Notes under the pieces: generated by a model | Seen by the model: only the letters and a program-made list of their open reading frames with translations | Told to the model about the DNA's origin: nothing | Database searches by the model: none | Program-made: the position numbers and the translations under genes | From: Sporosarcina sp. ZBG7A | GTDB lineage: Bacteria > Bacillota > Bacilli > Bacillales_A > Planococcaceae | Reading direction: 5' to 3' | DNA: 61,409 nt | Assembly: GCF_000813425.1 (NCBI RefSeq) | Contig: NZ_JWIB01000025.1 | Coordinates: 1 to 61,409 of the forward strand | Shown here: positions 53,410 to 61,409 of the stretch, piece by piece | How the letters are laid out: every line of letters starts with the position of its first letter | Position numbering within the stretch: position 1 is the first letter of the stretch

Positions 53410-54378
53410 ATGGTTAAATTTATCTTTCGGCGATTGCTCGTCATGATTCCACAACTATTTCTGTTAAGTCTAATCATCTTCATCTTGGCAAAGCAAATGC
53501 CAGGAGATGCAGTAACAGGCGCATTTATGGGAAACCCTAACGTAACACCCGAACAAGTGGAAAAGATTCGTGAACAATATGGCTTGAATGATCCTTGGTA
53601 TGTTCAGTATGGAGCTTGGGTAGGAAAAGCAGTTCAAGGTGATCTAGGCAGCTCCTATACTCATAAACAGCCTGTTACATCGCTTCTTGCAGGACGCGTG
53701 ACCAATACAGTTACATTGTCACTATTCATTTTGATTGTCTCTTATATAATTGCAATCCCACTGGGCATCATAGCCGGTAGATGGACTGACTCCTGGTCTG
53801 ATAAACTGATCGTCACCTATAACTACTTTGCATTCGCTACACCTTTGTTTGTTTTCTCTTTGCTTATGCTGTTCTTCTTCGGTTTTGTACTCGGTTGGTT
53901 CCCTACAGGAAACAGTGTCGATGTGAGGCTGGAAGTAGGAACATGGGATTTCTATCTCAGTAAATTAAAACACTTAGTGTTACCAGGGATGTCAGGAGCC
54001 CTGCTTGCAACAGCTGGTACTATCCAATATTTGAGAAACGATATTATTGATACAAAACTTAAAGACTTCGTGAAAACGGCGCGTGCCAAAGGAGTTCCAG
54101 AAGGAAAAGTATATACGCGCCACATATTACGTAATTCTATGCTTCCTATCGCCGCATTCCTGGGCTATGAAATTACAGGATTGATTAGCGGTTCGATATT
54201 TTTGGAAATGATATTTAGTTATCCAGGCCTTGGCCAGCTCTTCATTCAATCTATCACAGGACGTGACTTCACTGTCACAACAGCAATCGTTATGATTTCA
54301 GGTACTGCTGTTATTGTCGGTACGATGCTCTCAGACATCATTCTGAGTGCCATAGACCCACGTATCCGGATTGAATAG
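53410..54378 (+). CDS. oppB: Oligopeptide ABC transporter permease OppB
   Basis: A 322-aa membrane subunit with six helices, the PGDAVTGAFMGNPNVTPEQVE loop typical of OppB and AppB, and the EAA motif DFVKTARAKGVPEGKVYTRHILRNS near residue 215. The start has GGGGGTATG upstream, immediately after oppF. It works with OppC, the two ATPases and the lipoprotein of the same operon. Confidence 0.93.
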   Translation: MVKFIFRRLLVMIPQLFLLSLIIFILAKQMPGDAVTGAFMGNPNVTPEQVEKIREQYGLNDPWYVQYGAWVGKAVQGDLGSSYTHKQPVTSLLAGRVTNTVTLSLFILIVSYIIAIPLGIIAGRWTDSWSDKLIVTYNYFAFATPLFVFSLLMLFFFGFVLGWFPTGNSVDVRLEVGTWDFYLSKLKHLVLPGMSGALLATAGTIQYLRNDIIDTKLKDFVKTARAKGVPEGKVYTRHILRNSMLPIAAFLGYEITGLISGSIFLEMIFSYPGLGQLFIQSITGRDFTVTTAIVMISGTAVIVGTMLSDIILSAIDPRIRIE

Positions 54379-54404
54379 GAAAAGCGAATGAGGAGGAATA
54401 CTAA

Positions 54405-55310
54405 ATGGTAACAATTGATGATAAAAAACTAATTGCCAAAGAAAAAGCGAACAATCCATCTCTTGCAAAAACGATATGGCGAGAAATCAGACATGACAAA
54501 ATGGCGTTGATTTCCCTAGTTCTGCTGATTGGCATATTGATAACTGCTTATAGTTCACCGCTGTTTATTGATCAGGAACAACTTCAACGGGTAAATTTCC
54601 TTGAAACGTGGGAGGCGCCTTCCGAAGCCCACTGGCTGGGTACGGATGACGGAGGACGGGATGTTTTCGGGCAGTTGCTGCTCGGAACACGCAACTCATT
54701 TACAATCGGGCTCAGTGTGACGGTTATCGCGGGTCTCTTCGGTTTAACAATCGGTTTAATCGCGGGATTCTTCGGCGGTTGGATTGATAATGTCATTATG
54801 AGAATTATAGATTTTCTGATGGTTCTGCCAAGTACAATGTTCATTATTGTATTCATTGTTATCGTTCCGGATTATTCCATTTTGTCATTTGTTCTCATGA
54901 TGAGTGCGTTTGCCTGGTTCCAAAAAGCCAGGCTGATCCGTTCTAAAGGACTTGCAGAACGTGAATTGGATTATATTAACGCATCCAAAACACTTGGCAC
55001 ACCAAGTTGGAAAATCATGTTTTTCGAAATGTTCCCGAACCTAAGTTCGCTTGTCATCGTTAATATGACTCTGACTCTTGCTGGGAACATCGGTCTTGAG
55101 ACCGGCTTAACATTCTTAGGATTTGGACTTCCAGCAAGCACACCGTCCCTTGGGACACTGATTTCGTTTGCTACGAATCCAGACATTCTCCAAAACAAAT
55201 CATGGGTTTGGTTACCCGCAGCATTACTAATTCTAGTAATGATGCTGTGTATAAATTACATCGGGCAAGCGGTGAAGCGCGCGTCGGATGCGAGACAAAG
55301 ATTGGCTTAA
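54405..55310 (+). CDS. oppC: Oligopeptide ABC transporter permease OppC
   Basis: A 301-aa partner permease with an N-terminal tail, REIRHDKMALISLVLL, the motif LGTDDGGRDVFGQLLLGTRNSF and the EAA loop NASKTLGTPSWKIMFFEMFPN. AGGAGGAATAC precedes the ATG. It lies 26 bp after oppB and 21 bp before the binding protein gene. Confidence 0.93.
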   Translation: MVTIDDKKLIAKEKANNPSLAKTIWREIRHDKMALISLVLLIGILITAYSSPLFIDQEQLQRVNFLETWEAPSEAHWLGTDDGGRDVFGQLLLGTRNSFTIGLSVTVIAGLFGLTIGLIAGFFGGWIDNVIMRIIDFLMVLPSTMFIIVFIVIVPDYSILSFVLMMSAFAWFQKARLIRSKGLAERELDYINASKTLGTPSWKIMFFEMFPNLSSLVIVNMTLTLAGNIGLETGLTFLGFGLPASTPSLGTLISFATNPDILQNKSWVWLPAALLILVMMLCINYIGQAVKRASDARQRLA

Positions 55311-55331
55311 AAAAAAGGGGAGGTAAGACAA

Positions 55332-57143
55332 TTGAAGAAAAGAAGTTTTATGTTGCTGGCAAGTCTAATGCTCGTGCTCAGTGTGTTCTTGGCTGCTTGT
55401 AGTGGCGACGATAGTGCAGATGGCGGAAAAGGAACGGACAAAGGAAAAGGTAAGGGGACTACTGAAAAAGGTTCAGCTGAGAATGCAGCAGAAATCGATT
55501 TCCCTCTAGGTGTATCAAACGATTCTGAAGCAATTGAAGATGGGGAAATGACAATCGCAATGGTTGCAGATGAGCCATTCGAAGGGACATTGAACTATAA
55601 CTTTTACTCTGGTACGTATGATGCCGAAATTCTTGGATATTTCGATGAAGCATTACTTGACACGGATGGTGACTACTTAATCACTAACGAAGGTGCTGCA
55701 ACATTCGAACTATCTGAAGATAACAAAAAGTTGACTTTAAAAATCAAAGATGGCGTGAAATGGCATGATGGAGAGCCGGTTAAAACAAGCGACCTTCTTT
55801 ACTCTTATGAGATTCTTGGACACCCGGATTATGCTGGTAACCGTTACGATTTCATGATTGAAAACGTAGTAGGTATGCCTGAGTATCATGAAGGTAAAAC
55901 AAAAGAAATCTCTGGTATTAAAATTATCAACGATCAAGAGATGGAATTCACTTTCAATGTAGCTTCACCATCTATCCTTTCAGGATTCTGGTCTTATGCA
56001 ACACCACGTCACCACGTTGGAGATCTTATGACTGGTGAAACAACAATTAAAGATCTTGAGTCTTCAGACAAAATTCGTGTAAATCCAATCGGTTTCGGAC
56101 CTTACAAAATTGAAAAAATTGTACCAGGCGAGTCTGTACTTTACGCACGTAATGACGACTACTGGAGAGGCAAGCCAGCTCTTAAGTCAATTGTACAAAA
56201 AGTAGTTAGTTCATCAACAATTGTTGAGTCAGTAAAAAAAGGCGATATCGACCTTGCTAGTATCCCTGCAGATCAATACGAAACAGTTAAAGATGTTGAC
56301 AACATTGAGTTATTAGCAAAAGTGGATCTTGCTTATACGTATATCGGTTTTAAACAAGGTAAATGGGATGCAACTAAGAAAGAAAACGTAACAGATCCAA
56401 ATGCAAAAATGGCTAGTAAAGAACTTCGTCAAGCAATGTGGCATGCAATGGATAACAAGACGATCGGTGAAAAACTATACCACGGTCTTCGTTTCCCGGG
56501 AACTTCTTTAATCATCCCTGTGTTTGAAAGCTTCCACAACACAGAAATTGAAGGACGTCCATATGATCCTGAAAAAGCAAAAGAACTTCTTGAAGAAGCA
56601 GGATTCAAAGATACAGACGGAGATGGATTCCGTGAAGACCAAAAAGGTGAGAAATTGGTCATCAACTTCGCTTCTATGTCAGGCGGAGAAACAGCTGAGC
56701 CAATTGCAAAAGCTTATATGCAAAACTGGGCTGACATTGGGCTGAAAGTTGAACTAGTTGACGGTCGTCTACACGACTTCAACGCATTCTATGACATGGT
56801 AGAAAACGATGATCCGAAAATCGATATTTACCAAGGTGCTTGGGGAACTGGTTCTGATCCAGATCCATCTGGTCTATATGGCCGCACAGCTTCATTCAAC
56901 TACACTCGCTACACTAGTGAAAAGAACGATGAGTTGTTGGAGAAAGGTACTTCGGAAGAGGCATTTGACCTAGAATATCGTAAAGATATTTATGATCAGT
57001 GGCAGGAGCTTATGTTTGAAGATGTACCAGTAGCTCCAACTGTATACCGTTATGCACTTAAATCAGCTAACAAACGCGTCGTTAACTACTCAATCGATCC
57101 TAGTTCAGACCTTGAGTTGTACCAGATGGGTGTTGCCGAATAA
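55332..57143 (+). CDS. oppA: Oligopeptide-binding lipoprotein OppA
   Basis: The extracellular binding protein, 603 aa. The signal MKKRSFMLLASLMLVLSVFL is followed by lipobox LAAC, then a linker rich in Lys, Gly and Thr and an SBP_bac_5 domain with WHDGEPVKTSDLLYSYE and NPIGFGPYKIEKI. A TTG start with AGGGGAGG upstream is supported by the intact signal. It is one of the larger members of the class and contains a calcium-loop-like stretch, DTDGDGFRED. It is the last gene of the opp operon, closed by a strong terminator. Confidence 0.93.
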   Translation: MKKRSFMLLASLMLVLSVFLAACSGDDSADGGKGTDKGKGKGTTEKGSAENAAEIDFPLGVSNDSEAIEDGEMTIAMVADEPFEGTLNYNFYSGTYDAEILGYFDEALLDTDGDYLITNEGAATFELSEDNKKLTLKIKDGVKWHDGEPVKTSDLLYSYEILGHPDYAGNRYDFMIENVVGMPEYHEGKTKEISGIKIINDQEMEFTFNVASPSILSGFWSYATPRHHVGDLMTGETTIKDLESSDKIRVNPIGFGPYKIEKIVPGESVLYARNDDYWRGKPALKSIVQKVVSSSTIVESVKKGDIDLASIPADQYETVKDVDNIELLAKVDLAYTYIGFKQGKWDATKKENVTDPNAKMASKELRQAMWHAMDNKTIGEKLYHGLRFPGTSLIIPVFESFHNTEIEGRPYDPEKAKELLEEAGFKDTDGDGFREDQKGEKLVINFASMSGGETAEPIAKAYMQNWADIGLKVELVDGRLHDFNAFYDMVENDDPKIDIYQGAWGTGSDPDPSGLYGRTASFNYTRYTSEKNDELLEKGTSEEAFDLEYRKDIYDQWQELMFEDVPVAPTVYRYALKSANKRVVNYSIDPSSDLELYQMGVAE

Positions 57144-57153
57144 GTATTACACT

Positions 57154-57188
57154 AAGCTCTGCCTCCTTTAATGGGGGCAGAGCTTTTG
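57154..57188 (+). terminator. Terminator of the opp operon
   Basis: AAGCTCTGCCTCC pairs with GGGGGCAGAGCTT (one G-T), followed by TTTTG. Confidence 0.9.
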
Positions 57189-57241
57189 TAATGTTACAGT
57201 TCTTTTAGGGTATACTTTTTGAAAGGAGTTGACCTGTAAGT

Positions 57242-57946
57242 ATGGCTGTCAAAAATTCAGATAGGTTCATAATTGCCTACAATCGAATCGAAAAAGCGCT
57301 TGTGAAGAAGATAGAGGAGACTGGCTTCTTGCCGTTTTATCGATTAGTAGAAAAGGCAAAAATCAAAAATTCAGTAGTTCGTAATTATGAGGAAGATTTA
57401 CGGGAGTTTGGTGATTTGCGGAATGCTATTGTCCATCATAGAACAGGTGTAGACTATGTTATTGCTGAACCCCACGACGATATTGTGGAACGCATTGAAC
57501 TGATCGAACGGAAAGTGAGTAACCCGCTCAATGTAGGAGCTTTGTTCGGCTGTAAGGTTCATACGCTACAAGCATCAGACTCCCTGACTATGGCTCTTAG
57601 ACTAATGCGCGATAACAAGTTCAGTCAAGTTCCCATTTATGAAGATGGGAACTTTAAAGGTCTCATTACAGCTGCTGGTATTACTTATTGGTTAGCAGGC
57701 CAATCGACAGAAGATTCTATTTCCCGGGAAATACCGACATTGTCTGACGTCTACAACTATGAAAAACGTAAAGAATCGTTTGAATTTGTCAGAAGAGATC
57801 TATCTGTGTACGAAGCGGAGGATTATTTCAAACGGGCAATCTCCAGAGGAACGCGTCTCGAAGCGCTTTTGATTACAGATACCGCTGCGCACAATGAAAA
57901 ATTAATCGGGATTATTACGCCTTACGATTTATTGAAAATTGACTAG
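57242..57946 (+). CDS. CBS-domain protein with HEPN-like N-terminal domain
   Basis: A 234-aa protein. Residues 1-95 are helical and contain DLRNAIVHHRTG, whose R60-x4-H65 matches the Rx4-6H motif of HEPN domains. Residues ~100-232 form a CBS pair (ALRLMRDNKFSQVPIYEDGNFKGLITAAGI and EALLITD...LIGIITPYDLLKI). CBS pairs bind adenine nucleotides or cyclic dinucleotides. The HEPN assignment is inference from the motif. The only strong ribosome site (AAAGGAG, 57222-57228) is 13 bases from the ATG. It is monocistronic, converging on a potassium channel gene. Confidence 0.75.
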   Translation: MAVKNSDRFIIAYNRIEKALVKKIEETGFLPFYRLVEKAKIKNSVVRNYEEDLREFGDLRNAIVHHRTGVDYVIAEPHDDIVERIELIERKVSNPLNVGALFGCKVHTLQASDSLTMALRLMRDNKFSQVPIYEDGNFKGLITAAGITYWLAGQSTEDSISREIPTLSDVYNYEKRKESFEFVRRDLSVYEAEDYFKRAISRGTRLEALLITDTAAHNEKLIGIITPYDLLKID

Positions 57947-58004
57947 CTTTGAGAGGAATCTGCAAAACGTTTGCAAAGTAAAATATTAATTGACTGTAAA
58001 CTCG

Positions 58005-58044
58005 GCGAAGCGCTCATAAGCCGTGAAAAGTGCTCATAATACTA
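58005..58044. repeat. Two 20-bp units of family C repeat
   Basis: Units at 58005-58024 and 58025-58044 share GCTCATAA and match the array at 61225-61404 (unit GAAAAGTGCTCATAA plus five bases). Confidence 0.65.
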
Positions 58045-58094
58045 TAAAATTGCACCTCTACATTTCTTTGTAGAATCGAGGTTGACCACATACC

Positions 58095-58146
58095 AAAAAG
58101 ATACCTCCATACATCTGCTTAAGCAGGCATATGGAGGTATCTTTTT
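58095..58146. terminator. Bidirectional perfect-stem terminator
   Basis: AAAAAGATACCTCCATA (58095-58111) and TATGGAGGTATCTTTTT (58130-58146) form a 17-bp stem with an inner CTGCTTAAGCAG dyad. It serves the CBS gene and the converging Ktr gene. Confidence 0.95.
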
Positions 58147-58147
58147 G

Positions 58148-59479
58148 TCATCCTGTAATAACGCGATCGTATGAATACTTAAAAGTTTCCTTTTTAGGGC
58201 GAATCAGTAGGAAAAATAGTGTCAACGGTCCGATTCTTCCTAAAAACATCACGGCACAGAGAATCCATTCGCCTGCAGGGGTCAAGTCTCCCGTGATCCC
58301 AACGGACAGTCCTACTGTACCAAACGCCGACACCGTCTCAATTAACAATGGGAGGAATGGTAACGATTCCGTAACAGTTAACAAGAAAAACGCTGTGAAT
58401 ACGAGCATGGAACTAACCGCAGCAATTGCAAGAGAGCGAAAAATGATTTCTGATTTGATCGTTCTTTTGAATAGGTGAGGTTCGGTCATCCCTCTAAAAT
58501 ACGCAAGTGTCGCGACTACAATGACGATGAACGTCGTCAGTTTAATACCGGATGCCGTAGAAGCGCTCCCTCCACCGATGAACATTAACAACAATGTTAG
58601 CAAGAGAGAACTGTCCTCCATATCGCCGATAGGTACCATGTTGAAACCAGCAGTCCTTGGGGTGACTGCTTGAAAATAGGAGGTCAATGCTTTATCCCCG
58701 AAAGACATGTTGCCGATTGTTTTCGTATTGTGATACTCCAGAGCGAAAAATAAGAATGTAGCGATGAGATTGACGGTTAGCGTTCCAGCGAGCATCATTT
58801 TCGTATGAAGTGACCATTTCTTAGATGACCGTTTTGAAACTACTTCCATGACAACAGTAAACCCAAGGCCGCCGATGATGAAGAGTGAAGATAGTATAAG
58901 TGTGACGGGAAGGTCACCAGCAAACCCTACTAAGTTGTCAGGAAACAAGGAGAATCCCGCGTTATTAAAAGCGGAGACGACATGGAATAGACTGTAGTAA
59001 AGACCGTGTTTCCAGCCTAAGTCGGGAACCCATACGAGGGATAACAAAATAAAAGCAATCCCTTCAGTTATGAATACAAATCTCAAAATACTTCTCAGAA
59101 ATTTGACGGTTCCTCCTATCGATTGTTGACTAAAGGACTCTTGGAGAAATATGCGGTTTTTCATGCCCACTTTTCGTCCGAGAATCATTAAAAGCGCAAC
59201 CGCGAAAGCCATTAATCCAACCCCACCAATTTGGATGAGAGCAAGGAGCACGATTTCACCGAAAAGGGTAAGCGTAGTAGCGACGTCGAAGACACTTAGA
59301 CCTGTTACGGTTGTTGCCGATGTCGCAGTAAATAGTGCGTTGGTCCAAGTTATCGGCGCAGTTGTAGCAAAGGGTAGCTTGAGCAAAGCAGTCCCAATGA
59401 GTATCGTAACCAAAAAACTACTTGCTATGAGAACCGGAGGAGTGACCCGCCTTTTCCTGAAAATGAAAGATTTGTGCAT
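58148..59479 (-). CDS. Ktr/Trk-type potassium uptake channel subunit (KtrB/KtrD)
   Basis: A 443-aa membrane channel of the TrkH/KtrB superfamily with four M1-P-M2 repeats. The four filter regions are TATSATTVTGLS, SAFNNAGFS, TPRTAGFN and SAFGTVGLS, each with its conserved Gly. The length and short N-terminus fit KtrB/KtrD rather than TrkH. AAGGAGG lies seven bases before the ATG. No KtrA/C (RCK) regulatory subunit is adjacent, so it must be encoded elsewhere. K+ (or K+/Na+) uptake under osmotic control is expected. Confidence 0.93.
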   Translation of the reverse strand: MHKSFIFRKRRVTPPVLIASSFLVTILIGTALLKLPFATTAPITWTNALFTATSATTVTGLSVFDVATTLTLFGEIVLLALIQIGGVGLMAFAVALLMILGRKVGMKNRIFLQESFSQQSIGGTVKFLRSILRFVFITEGIAFILLSLVWVPDLGWKHGLYYSLFHVVSAFNNAGFSLFPDNLVGFAGDLPVTLILSSLFIIGGLGFTVVMEVVSKRSSKKWSLHTKMMLAGTLTVNLIATFLFFALEYHNTKTIGNMSFGDKALTSYFQAVTPRTAGFNMVPIGDMEDSSLLLTLLLMFIGGGSASTASGIKLTTFIVIVVATLAYFRGMTEPHLFKRTIKSEIIFRSLAIAAVSSMLVFTAFFLLTVTESLPFLPLLIETVSAFGTVGLSVGITGDLTPAGEWILCAVMFLGRIGPLTLFFLLIRPKKETFKYSYDRVITG

Positions 59480-59624
59480 AGTAAGACCTCCTTAGAGAAA
59501 TGGATATGGTATGGTTTGATTATTGATCGAAATGGTAAAATTACAATAGGTCATTGGATGGAACAAACCGGAAAATTAAAGTGTGGAAGAAAAATAAGTT
59601 CAATACGATAGGAGTTTGAATGAT

Positions 59625-60374
59625 TTGAATCAAGGAACTAGTAATACCTCGACTCCATCATGCGCGCTTGTGCTAGATCGTGTGAGCTATGGTGTGAATC
59701 ATACCGATATTATTAAAAAAGTGAGTGGCCAGTTTCCAACGGGGAAAATTACCGCATTGATCGGACCTTCTGGAGCCGGGAAAACGACATTGTTAAAGTT
59801 ATGCAATGGTCTCATCAGTCCAAATGAAGGTGAAATTTACATAGATGGTAAGCGGATTGAAGAGCAATCCCCAATGTCAGTCAGGAGACATGTTGGAATT
59901 GTGCTCCAAAGTTCTCCAATGGTACAAGGCACGGTCCTGGATAATTTAGCACTTCCATTACAGCTACGTGGTAAAACTTTATCCGATGAACAAGCAATTG
60001 CCACCATGGAACGTGTTGGACTTCCTTCGTCTCTTCTCACAAGAGATGCTCGTGGGCTCTCAGGGGGGCAAAAGCAAAAAGTCTCCATCGCCCGTACGTT
60101 ATTAAATCAATCAAAGATCTTGTTGTTAGATGAAATCACAGCATCTCTTGATCCTTCTTCCCTTCAAGAGATTGAAGACTTGATTGTGAAATTGAATGAG
60201 ATGGAAAAGATTTCAATCGTTTGGATTACTCATAATTTGGAACAGGCCAAGCGGATAGGGGAGTACTTCTGGGTGATGGTTGATGGCGAGCTGCGTGAAG
60301 TAGGTACTAAAGAAGATATTATTGCATCAGAAGACGAAGATGTGAAGCAGTTTGTGAGAGGGGTGTTGTCATGA
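59625..60374 (+). CDS. fetA: ABC transporter ATP-binding protein (FetA/YbbL-like)
   Basis: A 249-aa ATPase with Walker A GPSGAGKTT (~45), Q-loop LQSSP, signature LSGGQKQKVSIARTL, Walker B ILLLDEITASLDPSS and switch THNLEQ. It is paired by a 4-bp overlap with a UPF0014 permease, the FetAB arrangement reported in E. coli for iron export under oxidative stress. The start is uncertain. TTG 59625, ten bases after GGAG, is preferred to TTG 59616, which is one base after it. Confidence 0.88.
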   Translation: MNQGTSNTSTPSCALVLDRVSYGVNHTDIIKKVSGQFPTGKITALIGPSGAGKTTLLKLCNGLISPNEGEIYIDGKRIEEQSPMSVRRHVGIVLQSSPMVQGTVLDNLALPLQLRGKTLSDEQAIATMERVGLPSSLLTRDARGLSGGQKQKVSIARTLLNQSKILLLDEITASLDPSSLQEIEDLIVKLNEMEKISIVWITHNLEQAKRIGEYFWVMVDGELREVGTKEDIIASEDEDVKQFVRGVLS

Positions 60375-61129
60375 GTTGGATGACATTAAGTTTAACGTTG
60401 ATATTTGTTTTCATCCCTTTATTGCTATCAAAAACGCTGAATCTGGGCTTGGAACGAGATACGATTATTGCGACACTTCGTTCCACCGTGCAACTTATTG
60501 CGGTAGGGTTTGTGTTGAAATTCGTGTTCGATTCTGAACATCCAATGTTTATTATGTTAATGGTACTGCTGATGATTGTTGCCGCTGTACAAAATGCTCG
60601 GCACAAAGGAAAAGCCATTAAAGGGATCACGTGGAAGTTGTTTGTGACGTTTGTGGCGATCGAAGTATTGACGCAAACTGTATTGCTCGGATTACATATT
60701 GTTCCTGCGACCGCTCAATACATTATTTCATTAAGTGGTATGGTGATCGGGAATTCAATGGTTCTTGCGATTTTGTTTTTAAACCGTTTTACTGCTGAAG
60801 TGGAAGCGCATCGTGATGAAAGCGAACTGATTTTATCTCTCGGCGGAACTCCCAAGCAATCCATCAATCGGCAGTTACTGAAATCGATTCAGGCGAGCAT
60901 GATTCCAACGATTGAAAGCCAGAAGACAATTGGACTTGTACAACTTCCAGGAATGATGAGTGGACAAATCATCGCAGGAGCGGATCCGGTCCAGGCGGTT
61001 CAATTTCAATTACTTGTTGTGTTTTTGTTACTTGCAACTGCAGCGATGACGAGTGTGTTGCTCGGATTTTTGTCCTATCGAAGTTTGTTTACGGAGAGGA
61101 TGCAATTATTGAAAATTGACTTGGATTAA
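60371..61129 (+). CDS. fetB: UPF0014 family permease (FetB/YbbM-like)
   Basis: A 252-aa membrane protein with about seven helices and family blocks RDTIIATLRSTVQLIAVGFVL, MIVAAVQNARHKGK, GMVIGNSMVLAILFLNR, LSLGGTPKQS, LVQLPGMMSGQIIAGADPVQAVQFQ and terminal FLSYRSLFTERMQL, cited in short. Its ATG overlaps the ATPase stop. It is the export path of the FetAB-type system. Metal specificity (iron or other) is not readable. No terminator is visible before the repeat array. Confidence 0.9.
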   Translation: MSWMTLSLTLIFVFIPLLLSKTLNLGLERDTIIATLRSTVQLIAVGFVLKFVFDSEHPMFIMLMVLLMIVAAVQNARHKGKAIKGITWKLFVTFVAIEVLTQTVLLGLHIVPATAQYIISLSGMVIGNSMVLAILFLNRFTAEVEAHRDESELILSLGGTPKQSINRQLLKSIQASMIPTIESQKTIGLVQLPGMMSGQIIAGADPVQAVQFQLLVVFLLLATAAMTSVLLGFLSYRSLFTERMQLLKIDLD

Positions 61130-61224
61130 AAGTAGGCCAGTGATATACCTACCGTTTCAATTGCGGTTAAATATTGAGAGGGAATTAAATTTTGGATTGT
61201 AGGTCTTTATAGAGGAGATTTTGA

Positions 61225-61404
61225 GAAGGGATGTTTATAAAACAGAAAAGTGCTCATAACCCTGGGGAAATGATCATAAAACATGAAAAATGCTCATAAC
61301 CCTGGGAAAGTGATCATAAAACATGAAAAGTGCTCATAACCCTGGGAAAGTGATTATAAAACATGAAAAGTGCTCATAACCCAGAGAAAGTGGTATTCCG
61401 TCAA
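61225..61404. repeat. Tandem array of about nine 20-bp subunits (family C)
   Basis: From 61245, 40-bp units repeat at 61245, 61285, 61325 and 61365. Each is made of two 20-bp halves, GAAAAGTGCTCATAACCCTG and GGAAAGTGATCATAAAACAT. A partial half precedes at 61225, and the last unit degenerates. The core AAGTGNTCATAA is shared with 58005-58044. The window ends just after the array, so its full length is unknown. Nothing else is seen in 61130-61409. Confidence 0.92.
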
Positions 61405-61409
61405 GAAAG

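Noticed and set aside
61225..61404. Possible CRISPR array
   Set aside because: Units are contiguous 20-bp repeats without unique spacers, and no cas genes are seen.

Overview
This is chromosomal DNA of a low-to-moderate G+C Gram-positive bacterium of the Bacillales, most likely Planococcaceae and close to Sporosarcina. That placement is an inference from strong AAGGAGG-type ribosome binding sites, frequent TTG/GTG starts, rho-independent terminators with T-tracts, Bacillus-like gene neighbourhoods (dppABCDE-ykf, KipI/KipA/YcsF) and a BirA-type biotin operator. No rRNA, tRNA, CRISPR, phage or insertion sequence was seen.

Layout. 1-1510: a Bcr/CflA-type efflux gene broken by a frameshift, behind a perfect palindrome and a 21-bp repeat array. 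1518-5281: biotin operon bioD-bioA-bioY-bioB under a BirA operator. 5357-9322: a 54-aa small ORF, an ABC-2 exporter pair, a luciferase-like oxidoreductase and a small membrane protein. 9349-17383: a second 21-bp repeat array, an S13 D-Ala-D-Ala carboxypeptidase, a glycerate utilisation locus (GntP permease, glycerate kinase, CdaR-type regulator), PgeF and a glutamate/aspartate symporter. 17568-20764: a glutaredoxin behind a CsoR/CstR-like operator, and an FAD monooxygenase divergent from a MarR regulator with paired operators.

21059-34893 is the most distinctive region. It encodes an AllC-like amidohydrolase, ureidoglycolate dehydrogenase (AllD), an alpha/beta hydrolase, the three-subunit oxamate carbamoyltransferase AllFGH (FdrA/YlbE/YlbF), a carbamate kinase, a Cache-domain histidine kinase with an OmpR-type regulator, and an MFS transporter. 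Together they predict ureidoglycolate -> oxalurate -> oxamate + carbamoyl phosphate -> ATP + NH3 + CO2. The all operon and the MFS gene share a 20-bp identical promoter element with the same upstream GTTAC box and the same -35/-10 spacing, so the adjacent two-component system probably controls both.

35073-57143 is a peptide and cell-wall-peptide salvage region. It holds 5-oxoprolinase (PxpBCA), a FhuF-like protein, a P1 aminopeptidase, an OFA-type MFS carrier, a GH114-like protein, dppABCDE with L-Ala-D/L-Glu epimerase, a second ATPase and pyroglutamyl peptidase, then a full oligopeptide ABC system. Pyroglutamyl peptidase releases 5-oxoproline and PxpABC hydrolyses it, so the two ends of the region meet in one pathway. 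57242-61129 carries a HEPN-like/CBS protein, a Ktr/Trk potassium channel subunit and a FetAB-type ABC pair. The window ends in a 20-bp tandem repeat array.
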